Of a DNA stretch of 64,000 nt, positions 34,709-44,284 are shown one piece after another. The translations under genes were made by a program, and so were the position numbers. The stretch covers positions 2,232,001-2,296,000 of the forward strand of contig NZ_AP028934.1 in the NCBI RefSeq assembly GCF_036323475.1, in the 5' to 3' direction. The notes beneath the pieces are model-generated. The model was given only the letters and a program-made list of their open reading frames with translations, had not been told where the DNA came from and ran no database searches. Position 1 is the stretch's first letter. Each line of letters begins with the position of its first letter. Source of the DNA: Solobacterium moorei. Lineage in GTDB: Bacteria; Bacillota_I; Bacilli_A; Erysipelotrichales; Erysipelotrichaceae.

Positions 34709-35536
34709 TTAGTTTTCTGTTTTATCAATTGTTTCTTGGAAGCTATAACAATCTACCAAATCAACTTTTTCATAGGTTAAATCACCGAATACCTTTGAAA
34801 CAATACCTTTTTGTATATGCTTAATCACAAGATTAAACACTTTTGTAAACCAAATTTTTTTACCATGGATTTTTGCAATTGCTTCAACCATTTCCTTTGT
34901 ATTTACATACTCTTTATTCTGCGGGAAGAAGATTCCTTCCATCTGATTAGTGATAGCCTGATGAACGAATTCTGATAGGTTATCTACAAACAGCATACTT
35001 CTCTTATTTGTATAGTCTGGGAAAATCGGTGACTTCAACGCAAACTTACGTAAGCTTTGATAGTTTCCTTTGCAGTCTTTTCCATAAATCATTGGCGGTC
35101 TCAAGATTGCGACCTTGAAATTTTCATCTGCTAATTTAGAAATCAGATGATCTGCTTCTAACTTCGACTTCCCATATGCATTCTGAGGATCTTCTTTTGT
35201 CTGTTTTGTAATATGGCCAATTGTCTTTCCATAAACAGACATTGTACTAAGCATAACGAATTGTTTAACACCAGCTGCTTTTGCACATTCTGCGATTTTA
35301 ACTACCAAATCTCTATTAACCACATAATAAAGTTGATAATTTTCGTCCGTCTCTTTAATGTGTGCAATTCCAGCAACGTTATATACAACATCATATCCTA
35401 TAAAGTTTTCTTTTTTCGGTTCATAATTCTGTGTTGGAATTGTATCAATCTGATATCCATACTTTTCAGTTAGATAAGTCTTAGCTTTCTCACCGATGTA
35501 GGAACCAGCACCCGTAATTAAAACCCTAGTACCCAT
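34709..35536 (-). CDS. Extended SDR NAD-dependent epimerase/reductase
   Basis: 275 aa. Glycine-rich loop RVLITGAGSYIGEKAK, Ser-Thr before MSVYGK, and the active-site Tyr-x3-Lys in NAYGKSKLEAD. Behind a PglF-type dehydratase, the natural inference is reduction of the 4-keto group to give UDP-QuiNAc or UDP-FucNAc. A plain epimerase is possible. Located between the LCP protein and Wzz genes, SD present, 12-bp gap to the LCP gene. Confidence 0.8.
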   Translation of the reverse strand: MGTRVLITGAGSYIGEKAKTYLTEKYGYQIDTIPTQNYEPKKENFIGYDVVYNVAGIAHIKETDENYQLYYVVNRDLVVKIAECAKAAGVKQFVMLSTMSVYGKTIGHITKQTKEDPQNAYGKSKLEADHLISKLADENFKVAILRPPMIYGKDCKGNYQSLRKFALKSPIFPDYTNKRSMLFVDNLSEFVHQAITNQMEGIFFPQNKEYVNTKEMVEAIAKIHGKKIWFTKVFNLVIKHIQKGIVSKVFGDLTYEKVDLVDCYSFQETIDKTEN

Positions 35537-35548
35537 ATGATCCTCCGA

Positions 35549-37354
35549 TTAATTACTCTTGAATGTTAATAATGTACCATTTTGATCAGCAACCCATTGG
35601 TTATCTTGGATACAATACCAAGTATATCCATCTGCTTGCTTTATTTCTTTTACGTAAAACTTTTGTCCATTCGTAGCAGTACCTACAACTGCACCATTAA
35701 TACTTGGTGCACTTCTAATATTTAAAGCATCCGTCTTAATTGTAACTGTACCTGTTGTAGTGTCAGTTGTTTTAGGACCGGTATTTGACTCTGTATTAGA
35801 TGATGACGTATTTTCAGTTGGAATTGGTTGTCCATTCATCATGAGATTATATTGATATTGATATGCATTTTTCTCAGCTTGGTCTGGATAAACAACAGAT
35901 AGTAACTCGTTTGGAGCAGAGGCTGTGTATTCCATTCCATCTGTACCGCCTACATGAGCTGTAATAATCTCCCACTTAATACCCTCATCCAGTGTTTGAG
36001 CAGCTAATTGATTAATCTTAGAAATGTCAACATTTGTTAAGAATGAGCCTGCAAGTGAAGAAAGAATATCGGCAAAATTAGGTATAACTGAAGGACTCGT
36101 TAATTTTTCAATGATTGCTTTCAAGACAATCTGTTGGTGTACATTACGTCCCAAATCACCATCTGGTAAGTTATATCGCTCACGTACATATTCCAAAGCT
36201 GATGTAGAATCTAGAGTAATTTCACCAGCCGCAAAATAGTTATCTGTCCAATATCCTGTAAACTCTTCAGGGTTATAAATTGTTATTCCACCGAGTTTAT
36301 CAATAATATTCAAGAATGTTGAGAAATTTACAATGAGGTAATCTTCCGCATTTGTTCCGTAGTAGTTATTAATTGTATCAACAGCATTCTGTACGCCCAT
36401 GACGCCTGCATGCGTCAACTTATCGTAACCTCCTAATGCAACGTTAGGTACATAAGAGTCACGCGCAAAGGATCCAATTAAGATCTGTCGTGTCTTTGGA
36501 TTTACAGTAACCATCATATTAACGTCGAAGCGACCTTCCGGCATCAACATACCATACTCATCGTTACCGCCAACAAACACTGTAAATGGAGCAGTATCCT
36601 CAGCTTTAGGCTTCTTTACTACTTCTGCTTCAATATCAATTTTCGCAAGTACAATCGTTTCATTCTCAAAATTGCTGAACTTTTCGTAATTCTTCAAAGC
36701 TGACTTATATGTTGTATTAATGAGAAGTGCAGACGCTTCATTGTTATAGAGTGCTTCAACCGCATTAATAATTGTTTTTTTCTTATCAAATTTAAGTTTT
36801 GTATCAAGCGTTTCGTCAATCCATGCAATTGCCTTATCTTGATTTTTTTGATCCGAAGCAGACTGGGCAGCAATTATCTTATCGAAGTAATCCTTTATCT
36901 TATCTGAAGTCGTTGTGTCTTGGAATATGTCTTTATGTTGTTCCTTATATTCTGATTTAAGCGCAACTATTTCATAATGTGTTGTATTGGAAGCGTTATT
37001 TGCATTCAACACATTCATCAAACTGCGATTTGTATTATAAATGTAAACTGAGGAAACAATAAATGTAACTGCCAAAATGGTATTGATTGTCAATACCACA
37101 TAATTCTTTCTCGATTTCTTCTTTACAATTCTTCCATCCTCTTTTTGAACTCTTCTATATTTAAAACGTAGTAATGAAAGAATTAAAGCGAACAATGCTA
37201 TCGCTAATGAAGCGACAATAATCATTGCTCTCCAACGAAGTGGAAGGAATGCTAATCTAAAAACAACTGTATCAAAGAGAATACACCCAGCAAATACAAT
37301 TACCCAAGTTACTAAGGAAATATTCAGTTTACTTTTTTTCTTTTTTTCTGACAT
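35549..37354 (-). CDS. LytR-CpsA-Psr (LCP) glycopolymer ligase with C-terminal SH3 domain
   Basis: 601 aa from ATG 37354 (SD TGGAGA; an upstream ATG at 37402 lacks an SD). Three N-terminal membrane helices, an extracytoplasmic linker, the LCP catalytic domain (about 280-500) with RFDVNMMVTVNPKTR, SFARDSYVP, KLTHAGVMGV and LGRNVHQQIVLKAI, then a Ser/Thr-rich linker and an SH3b domain (ALNIRSAPSINGAVVGTATN). LCP enzymes attach lipid-linked polymers to peptidoglycan, so this is the final step of the locus. The SH3 tail probably binds the wall. Confidence 0.92.
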   Translation of the reverse strand: MSEKKKKSKLNISLVTWVIVFAGCILFDTVVFRLAFLPLRWRAMIIVASLAIALFALILSLLRFKYRRVQKEDGRIVKKKSRKNYVVLTINTILAVTFIVSSVYIYNTNRSLMNVLNANNASNTTHYEIVALKSEYKEQHKDIFQDTTTSDKIKDYFDKIIAAQSASDQKNQDKAIAWIDETLDTKLKFDKKKTIINAVEALYNNEASALLINTTYKSALKNYEKFSNFENETIVLAKIDIEAEVVKKPKAEDTAPFTVFVGGNDEYGMLMPEGRFDVNMMVTVNPKTRQILIGSFARDSYVPNVALGGYDKLTHAGVMGVQNAVDTINNYYGTNAEDYLIVNFSTFLNIIDKLGGITIYNPEEFTGYWTDNYFAAGEITLDSTSALEYVRERYNLPDGDLGRNVHQQIVLKAIIEKLTSPSVIPNFADILSSLAGSFLTNVDISKINQLAAQTLDEGIKWEIITAHVGGTDGMEYTASAPNELLSVVYPDQAEKNAYQYQYNLMMNGQPIPTENTSSSNTESNTGPKTTDTTTGTVTIKTDALNIRSAPSINGAVVGTATNGQKFYVKEIKQADGYTWYCIQDNQWVADQNGTLLTFKSN

Positions 37355-37452
37355 ATGTATTCTCCAGTTAAATTTCACCATAGTGATTATACAACACATC
37401 ACCGTATAACAAAAACCGCCTATTTATTTCACATTTTCTCACAAATTTAAGT

Positions 37453-38622
37453 TCAACTATGGATTACCATAGATGTATCACTGTTCTTATCCTCATTTAG
37501 ATAAAATAATGTAATCCATAATATCCAAAATAATGCCTGACGATAATTTACTAAGAATGTACTTTCTACCATTATCGTTATAAAACATATCCAACTGACT
37601 GTATCTAATCTCTTTAACCGTTTCTTAAACCAAGCCATTAATATTGTAAACGGGATGATTCCATAACAGAAGAATAGATTAATAAATGAGGAATGAATCT
37701 CATTGATTGGCTCTGGATAATAGCGCTCGTAATTCCCTTCTCCTGCCCCATATATAAAATACTCTGGATAAGTAATAATCTTTTCAGCAGCACGCTCTCG
37801 TAATATATCTTTGATTCCATCTGCATAGATAATATTATAAATTTTATAGCGAATACGATTCAAAGTTGTGTATTCCACATTTTCAATGCGGAAATCTGAT
37901 GATGGCCAAAAATAATAACCAACTCCACTTGCAGTCAGGATTAGAACTAAGCAAAGAATTGCTTTACTAATATGGAATTTTTCACTAATAAAACGTAGAA
38001 AAGCAAGAGCATATAGAACAGCTAATCCCAATAATGCTGATAAAGACTTACTTTGAATAATAAGGAATATACCCATTACACTTGTAATTGGAAATAAATA
38101 TGTATCAACTTTTTCGTGTTTTGTTAAATACGCTAGTACAAGGGCAATAAATACATAGAAACCAAGCTGATTAGGATCCGTGAAGGTTCCCATATATCTT
38201 GTGGCTCCTGTTTCCCACAGTTCATAGTACACTTTGCCCAAACCACTAAAATAAACCAAAAATTGGATAACTACGTTTGCATATAGAATATATCGAATCT
38301 GATCTATCAATTCCTTATTAATTCCACTGTCATAGGAATAGACTAAAACTCCCATATATACAAGATATAAGGACGAATATATAAATTGAGGGTCTGGAAC
38401 AACCTTGTGATAAAAAGCATTTATCATAACCGCAAAGACTAAAAAGATGTAAAATAATTTATTCTTCTTTAGATTCGGCATTAAAACTTGTGCTTTATAA
38501 TCTCTATATACTATGCAAAAAAAATAGAGCATGAGAAAACCATCTGCAGGTTGAACCTGCCCCGATGCTCTGACATAAAACGGACGTAATAATATAAATA
38601 AAAGTAATAGGATATTTATCAT
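37453..38622 (-). CDS. O-antigen polymerase/ligase-like membrane protein
   Basis: 389 aa with about ten helices and an extracytoplasmic loop (about 240-330) containing YGAGEGNYERYYPEPINEIH, the H-rich loop usual in WaaL/Wzy-type proteins. It is the first gene of the polysaccharide operon, 98 bp before the LCP gene. With a second polymerase-like protein at 28034, it could ligate or polymerise a different polymer. Its RBS and start codon lie inside the 75-bp sequence duplicated by the IS1634 insertion. Confidence 0.72.
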   Translation of the reverse strand: MINILLLLFILLRPFYVRASGQVQPADGFLMLYFFCIVYRDYKAQVLMPNLKKNKLFYIFLVFAVMINAFYHKVVPDPQFIYSSLYLVYMGVLVYSYDSGINKELIDQIRYILYANVVIQFLVYFSGLGKVYYELWETGATRYMGTFTDPNQLGFYVFIALVLAYLTKHEKVDTYLFPITSVMGIFLIIQSKSLSALLGLAVLYALAFLRFISEKFHISKAILCLVLILTASGVGYYFWPSSDFRIENVEYTTLNRIRYKIYNIIYADGIKDILRERAAEKIITYPEYFIYGAGEGNYERYYPEPINEIHSSFINLFFCYGIIPFTILMAWFKKRLKRLDTVSWICFITIMVESTFLVNYRQALFWILWITLFYLNEDKNSDTSMVIHS

Positions 38623-38691
38623 AGTTCTCTCATTCTATCTAGTAAATTTTAGACTATTCCTAATAAATGAGCAACCGTAAATCTTCCTAAC
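38617..38691. repeat. 75-bp target duplication of IS1634 copy 1, left
   Basis: Identical to 40596-40670. It contains the promoter, SD and first two codons of the gene at 38622. Confidence 0.93.
38646..38674 (-). promoter_or_regulatory. Promoter of the polysaccharide operon
   Basis: Minus strand TTGCTC (38669-38674), 17 bp, TAAAAT (38646-38651), then GAGAGAACT before ATG 38622. An identical orphan copy lies in the right-hand duplication at 40625-40653. Confidence 0.55.
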
Positions 38692-40595
38692 CCCGTGTTT
38701 AGAAGTTAGCACCATTAATCTTTAGGAGCACATTTTTAATAAAGTAATTCAAGTCCAGTATTGATGGGCTTTTCTTATTGTTCAAAAACTTGACAAATTC
38801 ATTTTTATCTATTCCTTTTAATGGTGTAATGGTGTATTATATAGGAGGGTGTTTTATGGCTTATTTCCTTAAGGTTGCTAAACAACAAAACAATACGTAT
38901 CTCGCTGTTTATGAATCTTTTTATTCTCCTGCTACCAAAGGTACCAAACATCGTTGTATCAGGTCTCTTGGTTCTGTTTCTAAACTGAAAGCTGCCGGTA
39001 TTGATGATCCTGTTGCTTTCTACAAAGATGAAGTAGAAAAAATGAATCTGTATAACAAGCAAGATAAGATCAAGAAAATTACTTCCGTTTCTCCAAGAAG
39101 ATATCTTGGCTATTTCCCTTTGAAATCCATTCTTGAAGATCTTGATATCAAGAAGTTTATTGATCTGTATAAATTCACTACCGATTTTGAATTTGAACTT
39201 TATGAAGTTCTTTCTCTTCTTGTATATGCTCGTTGTGTTTCTCCCTGCAGTAAATACAAAACATATTATGAAATCCTTCCTCAGCTTCATATTCCTTATG
39301 CATTCAACTACGATCAACTATTGAGTGCCCTGGCATTTTATGGAAATGACTATGAGAAAATTGTTGAACTGTTCACTTCGAGAGTCCAAGACAAATATTC
39401 CATAGATACTGCTATCACCTATTTTGACTGTACAAACTTCTATTTTGAAATTGACAGAGAAGATGACTTCAGAAGAAAGGGTCCAAGCAAAGAAAACAGG
39501 AAAGCTCCTGTCATTGGGCTGGGCTTACTGCTGGATGCGAATCAAATTCCTGTTGGTATGAAGCTGTATCCTGGAAATGAATCAGAAAAGCCTGTATTGA
39601 AAGATGTACTGAAAGACTTGAAGGAAAGACATGAAGTACACGGAAAAACGATACGGGTAGCTGACAAGGGACTGAACTGTTCAGAGAATATACTTTCAGC
39701 TTTGGCAAACGGCGATGGATATCTCTTTTCCAAATCAGTCAAGCAGCTGCCTGAAACAGAAAAGGTATGGGTTCTACTACCTAATGACTACAAAGCAATC
39801 AAGGACAGAAATGGCAAGATCATTTATTACTGTAAAGAATGTATCGATAAATTTCCATACACATATACAGATGAAAGCGGAAAAAAGAAAAAAGTAAACA
39901 TCAAAGAAAAAAGAGTCGTCACATACAATCCGACACTGGCAAGAAAACACAAATATGAAATAAACAAGCTTGTAGAAAAAGCCAAAGGTCTGTCCGTATC
40001 ACTTGTAAAGAAAAATGAATATGGGGAAAGCGCAAAATATGTCACTTTCAGATCTACTTCAAACGGAGAAGAAGCAGAAGATAAAGTAAAGGCCATCATC
40101 AATCAGGAAACGATAGATAATGACTTGAAACTGGCCGGTTACAATATGCTTGTCACATCTGAAACAAAGGTGGATGCCAGACAGATATATGAAACATACC
40201 ACAACCTGTGGAGGATAGAAGAATCATTCAGAATCATGAAATCAGACCTAGATGCAAGACCTGTTTATTTACAGCTTGAGAATACGATCAAGGGACATTT
40301 CTTAATATGTTATCTTACTGTACTGCTGCAGAGAATATTTCAATTTAAAGTCTTGGAAAACAAATATTCCTCTTCAGAGCTGAATGAATTCTACAAAGCA
40401 TTCCAGTTCGTTGAAGGAGAAGACAGTTATACAAACATATCCATAGGAACCAACTTCATTACCGAATTATCAGACATGACAGGATTACCTTTAGACAATT
40501 ATTTTTTATCTCCAACAAAACTAAAAAAGGTGTTGAACTATAGATTCTAATCTGTAGTTTTACACCATTTTTTAATGTTTAACTCTAAAGTCAGG
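38692..40595 (+). mobile_element. IS1634-family element, copy 1
   Basis: 1904 bp, starting CCCGTGTTTAGAAGTTA and ending TAACTCTAAAGTCAGG (imperfect inverted repeats). Perfect 75-bp direct repeats flank it. IS1634 itself is known for very long and variable target duplications. Confidence 0.93.
38856..40550 (+). CDS. IS1634-family transposase, copy 1
   Basis: 564 aa from ATG 38856 with SD GGAGGG. Starts AYFLKVAKQQNNTYLAVYES. DDE elements are YFDCTNFYFEI, RVADKGLNCSENIL and the IS4-superfamily Y-R-E-K box around NLWRIEESFRIMKSDL. Only a handful of residues differ from copy 2 (Q/K, K/E, A/T, A/G changes). Complete. Confidence 0.93.
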   Translation: MAYFLKVAKQQNNTYLAVYESFYSPATKGTKHRCIRSLGSVSKLKAAGIDDPVAFYKDEVEKMNLYNKQDKIKKITSVSPRRYLGYFPLKSILEDLDIKKFIDLYKFTTDFEFELYEVLSLLVYARCVSPCSKYKTYYEILPQLHIPYAFNYDQLLSALAFYGNDYEKIVELFTSRVQDKYSIDTAITYFDCTNFYFEIDREDDFRRKGPSKENRKAPVIGLGLLLDANQIPVGMKLYPGNESEKPVLKDVLKDLKERHEVHGKTIRVADKGLNCSENILSALANGDGYLFSKSVKQLPETEKVWVLLPNDYKAIKDRNGKIIYYCKECIDKFPYTYTDESGKKKKVNIKEKRVVTYNPTLARKHKYEINKLVEKAKGLSVSLVKKNEYGESAKYVTFRSTSNGEEAEDKVKAIINQETIDNDLKLAGYNMLVTSETKVDARQIYETYHNLWRIEESFRIMKSDLDARPVYLQLENTIKGHFLICYLTVLLQRIFQFKVLENKYSSSELNEFYKAFQFVEGEDSYTNISIGTNFITELSDMTGLPLDNYFLSPTKLKKVLNYRF

Positions 40596-40670
40596 TATCA
40601 TAGTTCTCTCATTCTATCTAGTAAATTTTAGACTATTCCTAATAAATGAGCAACCGTAAATCTTCCTAAC
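40596..40670. repeat. 75-bp target duplication of IS1634 copy 1, right
   Basis: Perfect match to 38617-38691. The duplicated promoter here points leftward into the IS, antisense to its transposase. The remaining gap to 40893 holds only a terminator. Confidence 0.93.
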
Positions 40671-40760
40671 CTAATCATCCTCGCGAGTAAAGATTTATAG
40701 ATTTCTCAAGTTATACACTGTCATACGCGTATAACCAAAAGCCAACAAGTTACATAATAG

Positions 40761-40818
40761 AAAAAGCCTCAAAAATGTCCCTTACGTTATACAGAAACAT
40801 CAAAAGGCTTTTGCGTGC
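40761..40818 (-). terminator. Terminator downstream of the TagD-Gfo/Idh/MocA fusion gene
   Basis: Minus strand AAAAGCCT and AGGCTTTT at the two ends of a 50-nt hairpin, with a T-run. It lies about 75 bp after the stop at 40894. Confidence 0.65.
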
Positions 40819-40893
40819 ATATCGCTAATGGAATACAACCCTCTTAGAATAACGTTCTTGTTTTTCTAATAAAACTTATTATGGTAGTACTGT

Positions 40894-42231
40894 TTATCCA
40901 TTTGTTTCTTTTAAAAGAATTGTTTGTTTCTTATCATAAAACTTTTCAGTAATATCTGTAATGGCTTCTGATACTTTACTTTCAATATATGATCCATTTC
41001 TTTGTTTGACGATTGATCGAACAAACGAAACAAGCTCATATCGAATTCCTTCACCATCTAATTGATAGAAGTATCTCTTATTATTCTCGGCATTTTCGTA
41101 TCGTATCTCAAAATAATCCGTCTTCCACCAAGGTGCTGGAACATATGCATATCCCTTTGTTCCAGAAATAATCAGTTCACCTTCAGATTTTACACGCGCA
41201 CCCACCTTAACGGATGCGACCGCACCACTATATTGAAGATTAATTTTTGTAAATGCATCAAATAGATTATCTTGTGGGAACCAAGAATAAATTTGGCAAT
41301 CGTTATACTCAGTCCCCAGGATTTGAAAAATAGAAAGTAATGCTGTAGGTGCCCACATATTAAAGTTACTCCAGCCAGCCTCAATATACTGTGGATCGTT
41401 AATATCCTTTAAACTTGTACATGTAGCATCCACTGATACCACATCGCCAATCTTTCCACTTTTTACCAAAAGTAGTAATCGATTATATGCTGGTGCATAT
41501 GCTGTTTTGATAGCATCCATCAAAATGAGATTCTTTTCTTTGGCAATTTCTAGTAGCTGTGTATATTCCGACTTTTTTAACGTAACCGGAGATTCACACA
41601 AAACATGTTTTCCATGCATAAGTGCAGTATGAATTTGTTCATAATGGTGTTGTGGTTTTGATACGATGTAGATTGCATCACTTTGATCTAATAATTCTTC
41701 ATATGTATTTACATATTCAAGAACATTATTAGAAGTGCCATTTTTTCCATAAACACCTGAAACCTCGATACCATTAACAAATTTGCTCTCATTGAAATAT
41801 TTTGTTAAAACTGTCGGGTTTCCACCTACAAATCCTAATCTTATTTTTCTATCCCCAGTTCGAATATCTGTACTAGAGATTCCCTGTGTACGTTCTAGAT
41901 ATACAACTTTGCAGTACTCATTTAAATAGTCAAATTTACCACGCCAATCAGAACCTACAGTAAAAATATCTACATCATAACGGCGAATATCATCAATTTT
42001 CTGTCCTTCGTACTCTTCGATGATAATTTCATCCGCAATATTAAGCGCCTTTACTGCTTCCACACGTTCAATTAATGATTGTTGAACATTGATTTTACCA
42101 CGAGCCATGTCAAAATCATCACCCGTTACACCAACGATTAGATAATCACCAAGTTCCTTGGCACGCTGTAATAAGCGTATATGTCCACGATGTAAACAGT
42201 CATACGTTCCATATGTAATTACTTTTATCAT
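40894..42231 (-). CDS. TagD-like cytidylyltransferase fused to Gfo/Idh/MocA oxidoreductase
   Basis: 445 aa, two domains. Residues 1-130 match glycerol-3-phosphate cytidylyltransferase: ITYGTYDCLHRGHIRLLQRA with the HxGH site, and ERTQGISSTDIR. Residues 135-445 are a Gfo/Idh/MocA protein: Rossmann start IRLGFVGGNPTVLTKY, IYIVSKPQHHYEQIHTALMH and GKHVLCESPVTLKKSEYTQL, where the usual E-K-P is E-S-P. The fusion suggests that one enzyme oxidises or reduces a polyol or sugar phosphate and activates it with CTP. The aminotransferase 18 bp upstream points to an amino-polyol such as serinol phosphate. The exact substrate is unknown. Confidence 0.82.
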   Translation of the reverse strand: MIKVITYGTYDCLHRGHIRLLQRAKELGDYLIVGVTGDDFDMARGKINVQQSLIERVEAVKALNIADEIIIEEYEGQKIDDIRRYDVDIFTVGSDWRGKFDYLNEYCKVVYLERTQGISSTDIRTGDRKIRLGFVGGNPTVLTKYFNESKFVNGIEVSGVYGKNGTSNNVLEYVNTYEELLDQSDAIYIVSKPQHHYEQIHTALMHGKHVLCESPVTLKKSEYTQLLEIAKEKNLILMDAIKTAYAPAYNRLLLLVKSGKIGDVVSVDATCTSLKDINDPQYIEAGWSNFNMWAPTALLSIFQILGTEYNDCQIYSWFPQDNLFDAFTKINLQYSGAVASVKVGARVKSEGELIISGTKGYAYVPAPWWKTDYFEIRYENAENNKRYFYQLDGEGIRYELVSFVRSIVKQRNGSYIESKVSEAITDITEKFYDKKQTILLKETNG

Positions 42232-42249
42232 GAATTTATCCTTTCAGAA

Positions 42250-43323
42250 TTATAAGATTCCTTTTTGATGTAGTTCTTTGAAGGCTGAGATAAGTTGATC
42301 ATAATCCGCAATAGTAAGATTCCCTAAATGACCGACACGGAATACGCTATCTGCCATATCGCCACCATTTGGACATACCCAAATATGATATTCATCTTTT
42401 AAGATACGAAATATTTCCTTTGCATTATTTTTAATTGGATGAAGTGGTGTAACACCATTTGGTAAAGATTCCGAAATAATTTCAAGTGGAAGACCCTTGA
42501 TACTATTCCTAAAATAATCAGCAAGTTTCTTTACACGTTCAACTTCACTACTAACTCCACCAGCATTTTTGATTTCATGCAAACGTGTATTAATCTGTAA
42601 GAGAATACCTACCGCTGGTGTAAACGGAGTTTGACCTCTTTCAGCATTCTTCAAAGCATCAGCCAAGTTCAAATACATCGTACAAACTTTGCTATTTTCA
42701 ACTCTTTCAATTGCTTTTGGAGATAAAATAATAACAGAAATCCCTGGAGGACAAGCAAGTGCTTTTTGCGAACCTGTAATCATAATATCTGCACCACAGC
42801 TTTGCATATCAAACTTATCTGCCAAAAATGCAGATACGCAATCACAAACATATAACATGTGATTCTTTTTGCAGAAATCACCTAACATTTCAGAGTCATA
42901 TAAAACTCCTGTTGATGTCTCATCAATATTAACTAACAAACCTGTATATCCACGGGAATCATATTTTTCTAACATTTTTGCTGTTAACTTCTGCCCATGT
43001 CTTAGAGTTAAAGCGGTATATGGAATACGATGAATCTCACAAATTTTTGCAAAACGATCACCAAACGTTCCACCCACAATAACAAGTACCTTATCATTCT
43101 CATCGAAGCAGTTCATTACAACCGCTTCCATTGACCCGGTACTTGAGCAAGTCATAAACACACATTTACTATCCTTTGTTGCATTTGCAAATTCCATCAT
43201 TAAACTAGCGTTATCCTTCATAACTTCAGAAAACTCTGCTGTTCTAAAATACGGAACTTGCTGTGCTCCCTGTCTACATACTTCATCACTCGACTGAACT
43301 GGTCCAACTGTAAAATTAATCAT
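42250..43323 (-). CDS. Class V PLP aminotransferase (PhnW/serine-pyruvate type)
   Basis: 357 aa. [20 protein letters not shown] start, [13 protein letters not shown] cofactor loop, [20 protein letters not shown] with the PLP Asp, and Schiff-base Lys in [13 protein letters not shown]. This is the alanine-glyoxylate/2-aminoethylphosphonate aminotransferase subfamily. No phosphonate mutase or decarboxylase is nearby, so phosphonate use is not indicated. In capsule loci, similar enzymes make amino-polyol phosphates. It is the first gene of a two-gene operon with the cytidylyltransferase fusion. Confidence 0.82.
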   Translation of the reverse strand: MINFTVGPVQSSDEVCRQGAQQVPYFRTAEFSEVMKDNASLMMEFANATKDSKCVFMTCSSTGSMEAVVMNCFDENDKVLVIVGGTFGDRFAKICEIHRIPYTALTLRHGQKLTAKMLEKYDSRGYTGLLVNIDETSTGVLYDSEMLGDFCKKNHMLYVCDCVSAFLADKFDMQSCGADIMITGSQKALACPPGISVIILSPKAIERVENSKVCTMYLNLADALKNAERGQTPFTPAVGILLQINTRLHEIKNAGGVSSEVERVKKLADYFRNSIKGLPLEIISESLPNGVTPLHPIKNNAKEIFRILKDEYHIWVCPNGGDMADSVFRVGHLGNLTIADYDQLISAFKELHQKGIL

Positions 43324-43487
43324 CTAGTATCCTCCGTAAGATTACTTCTTACTTATGTTCACTATCAGCAAACACATTACTATTATTGAACACCATATTT
43401 GAAAGTGCAATTATCGATAACTCTTATTTTCAATTGATGCAGTGCTAAATAATTTTTTATTTCGAATAAATCCTTAGATACTTTCCG

Positions 43488-43847
43488 TTATTTCTGTCTC
43501 TGCAAATAAATCTTTTCAGTCGCTGATACATTGAGTGTTAACTTATCACCATCAAGTTCATAACTGATTGTTTGATTTCCACCGGTAATCTTTCCGTCTT
43601 TCCAAGTAAAAGGTAATCTATCATTTAACATCATGAATGTGCCTGTGCCATCTTCATTGAAGATGATAAACCCTGTCACATCGCAGTTTTTAATCTCATC
43701 TTCTAAGATTGCAGTATTGTCCTTCTCTATTCTTGTTAAGATATATTTACCAACAATATCCGTATTCTTTGTATCTCGATTACATCCAGTAAGTATTCCA
43801 ATCAACAGAATTACTGCCAAAAATTTTTTTATTATTTTATTTTCCAT
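43488..43847 (-). CDS. Small lipoprotein with lipocalin-like domain
   Basis: 119 aa from ATG 43847. Lysine-rich start, hydrophobic helix FLAVILLIGILTGC with Cys as lipobox residue, then IVGKYILTRIEKD, GTGTFMM and KITGGNQTISYELDGDKLTL. These W/G-x-Y and DGDKLTL patterns are found in small beta-barrel (DUF4923/lipocalin-like) lipoproteins of Firmicutes. Function unknown; surface-attached. An upstream TTG start would add 11 residues ahead of the signal sequence and is unlikely. Confidence 0.65.
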   Translation of the reverse strand: MENKIIKKFLAVILLIGILTGCNRDTKNTDIVGKYILTRIEKDNTAILEDEIKNCDVTGFIIFNEDGTGTFMMLNDRLPFTWKDGKITGGNQTISYELDGDKLTLNVSATEKIYLQRQK

Positions 43848-43885
43848 AAACACCGTTAGTCCATATAAGTAAGAACCCAAATTTT

Positions 43886-44284
43886 CTATTTAAAAATTAC
43901 AACTTTACTCGCCACGTAGTTAAATATTACAACAAAAATATTAGAGATAAACTTTATAATCATTGCAGGAAATAAAAGCATATCCACAAATAAAAACATT
44001 ACAGCTAAATAAATTATTCCAGAAATAAATCTAGCTCCAAAAAATGTTGCTATTTCACGCACAAGCACTTTTTTACCAAAGGAACGGCTCTCAAAAACCC
44101 ACAACTTATTTGTTATATATGCAAATAACACTGAAATAATCCAAGAAAAAATCGTAGATAATACATTTGGAAAATCCAGAGAGATATAAAACATCCAATA
44201 CGTCACAATATTGATTACTGTTGTACATATACCAAAAAATAAATACATTAAAATTGATTTATATTTTTCTAACATATTCTTCAT
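43886..44284 (-). CDS. GtrA-family membrane protein
   Basis: About 132 aa with four membrane helices: YLFFGICTTVINIVTYWMFY, TIFSWIISVLFAYITNKLWV, then IISGIIYLAVMF-like and IVFNYVASKVVIF-like segments. The start resembles the GtrA pattern G-x-x-x-T-x-x-N. It probably flips a polyprenyl-phosphate sugar or helps the adjacent glycosyltransferase. The start at 44284 overlaps the upstream gene by 26 nt (SD CAGGA). Confidence 0.85.
   Translation of the reverse strand: MKNMLEKYKSILMYLFFGICTTVINIVTYWMFYISLDFPNVLSTIFSWIISVLFAYITNKLWVFESRSFGKKVLVREIATFFGARFISGIIYLAVMFLFVDMLLFPAMIIKFISNIFVVIFNYVASKVVIFK

Noticed and set aside
42250-43323. Phosphonate biosynthesis from the PhnW-like aminotransferase
   Set aside because: No PEP mutase or phosphonopyruvate decarboxylase is present in the window. 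The class V fold alone does not indicate phosphonates.
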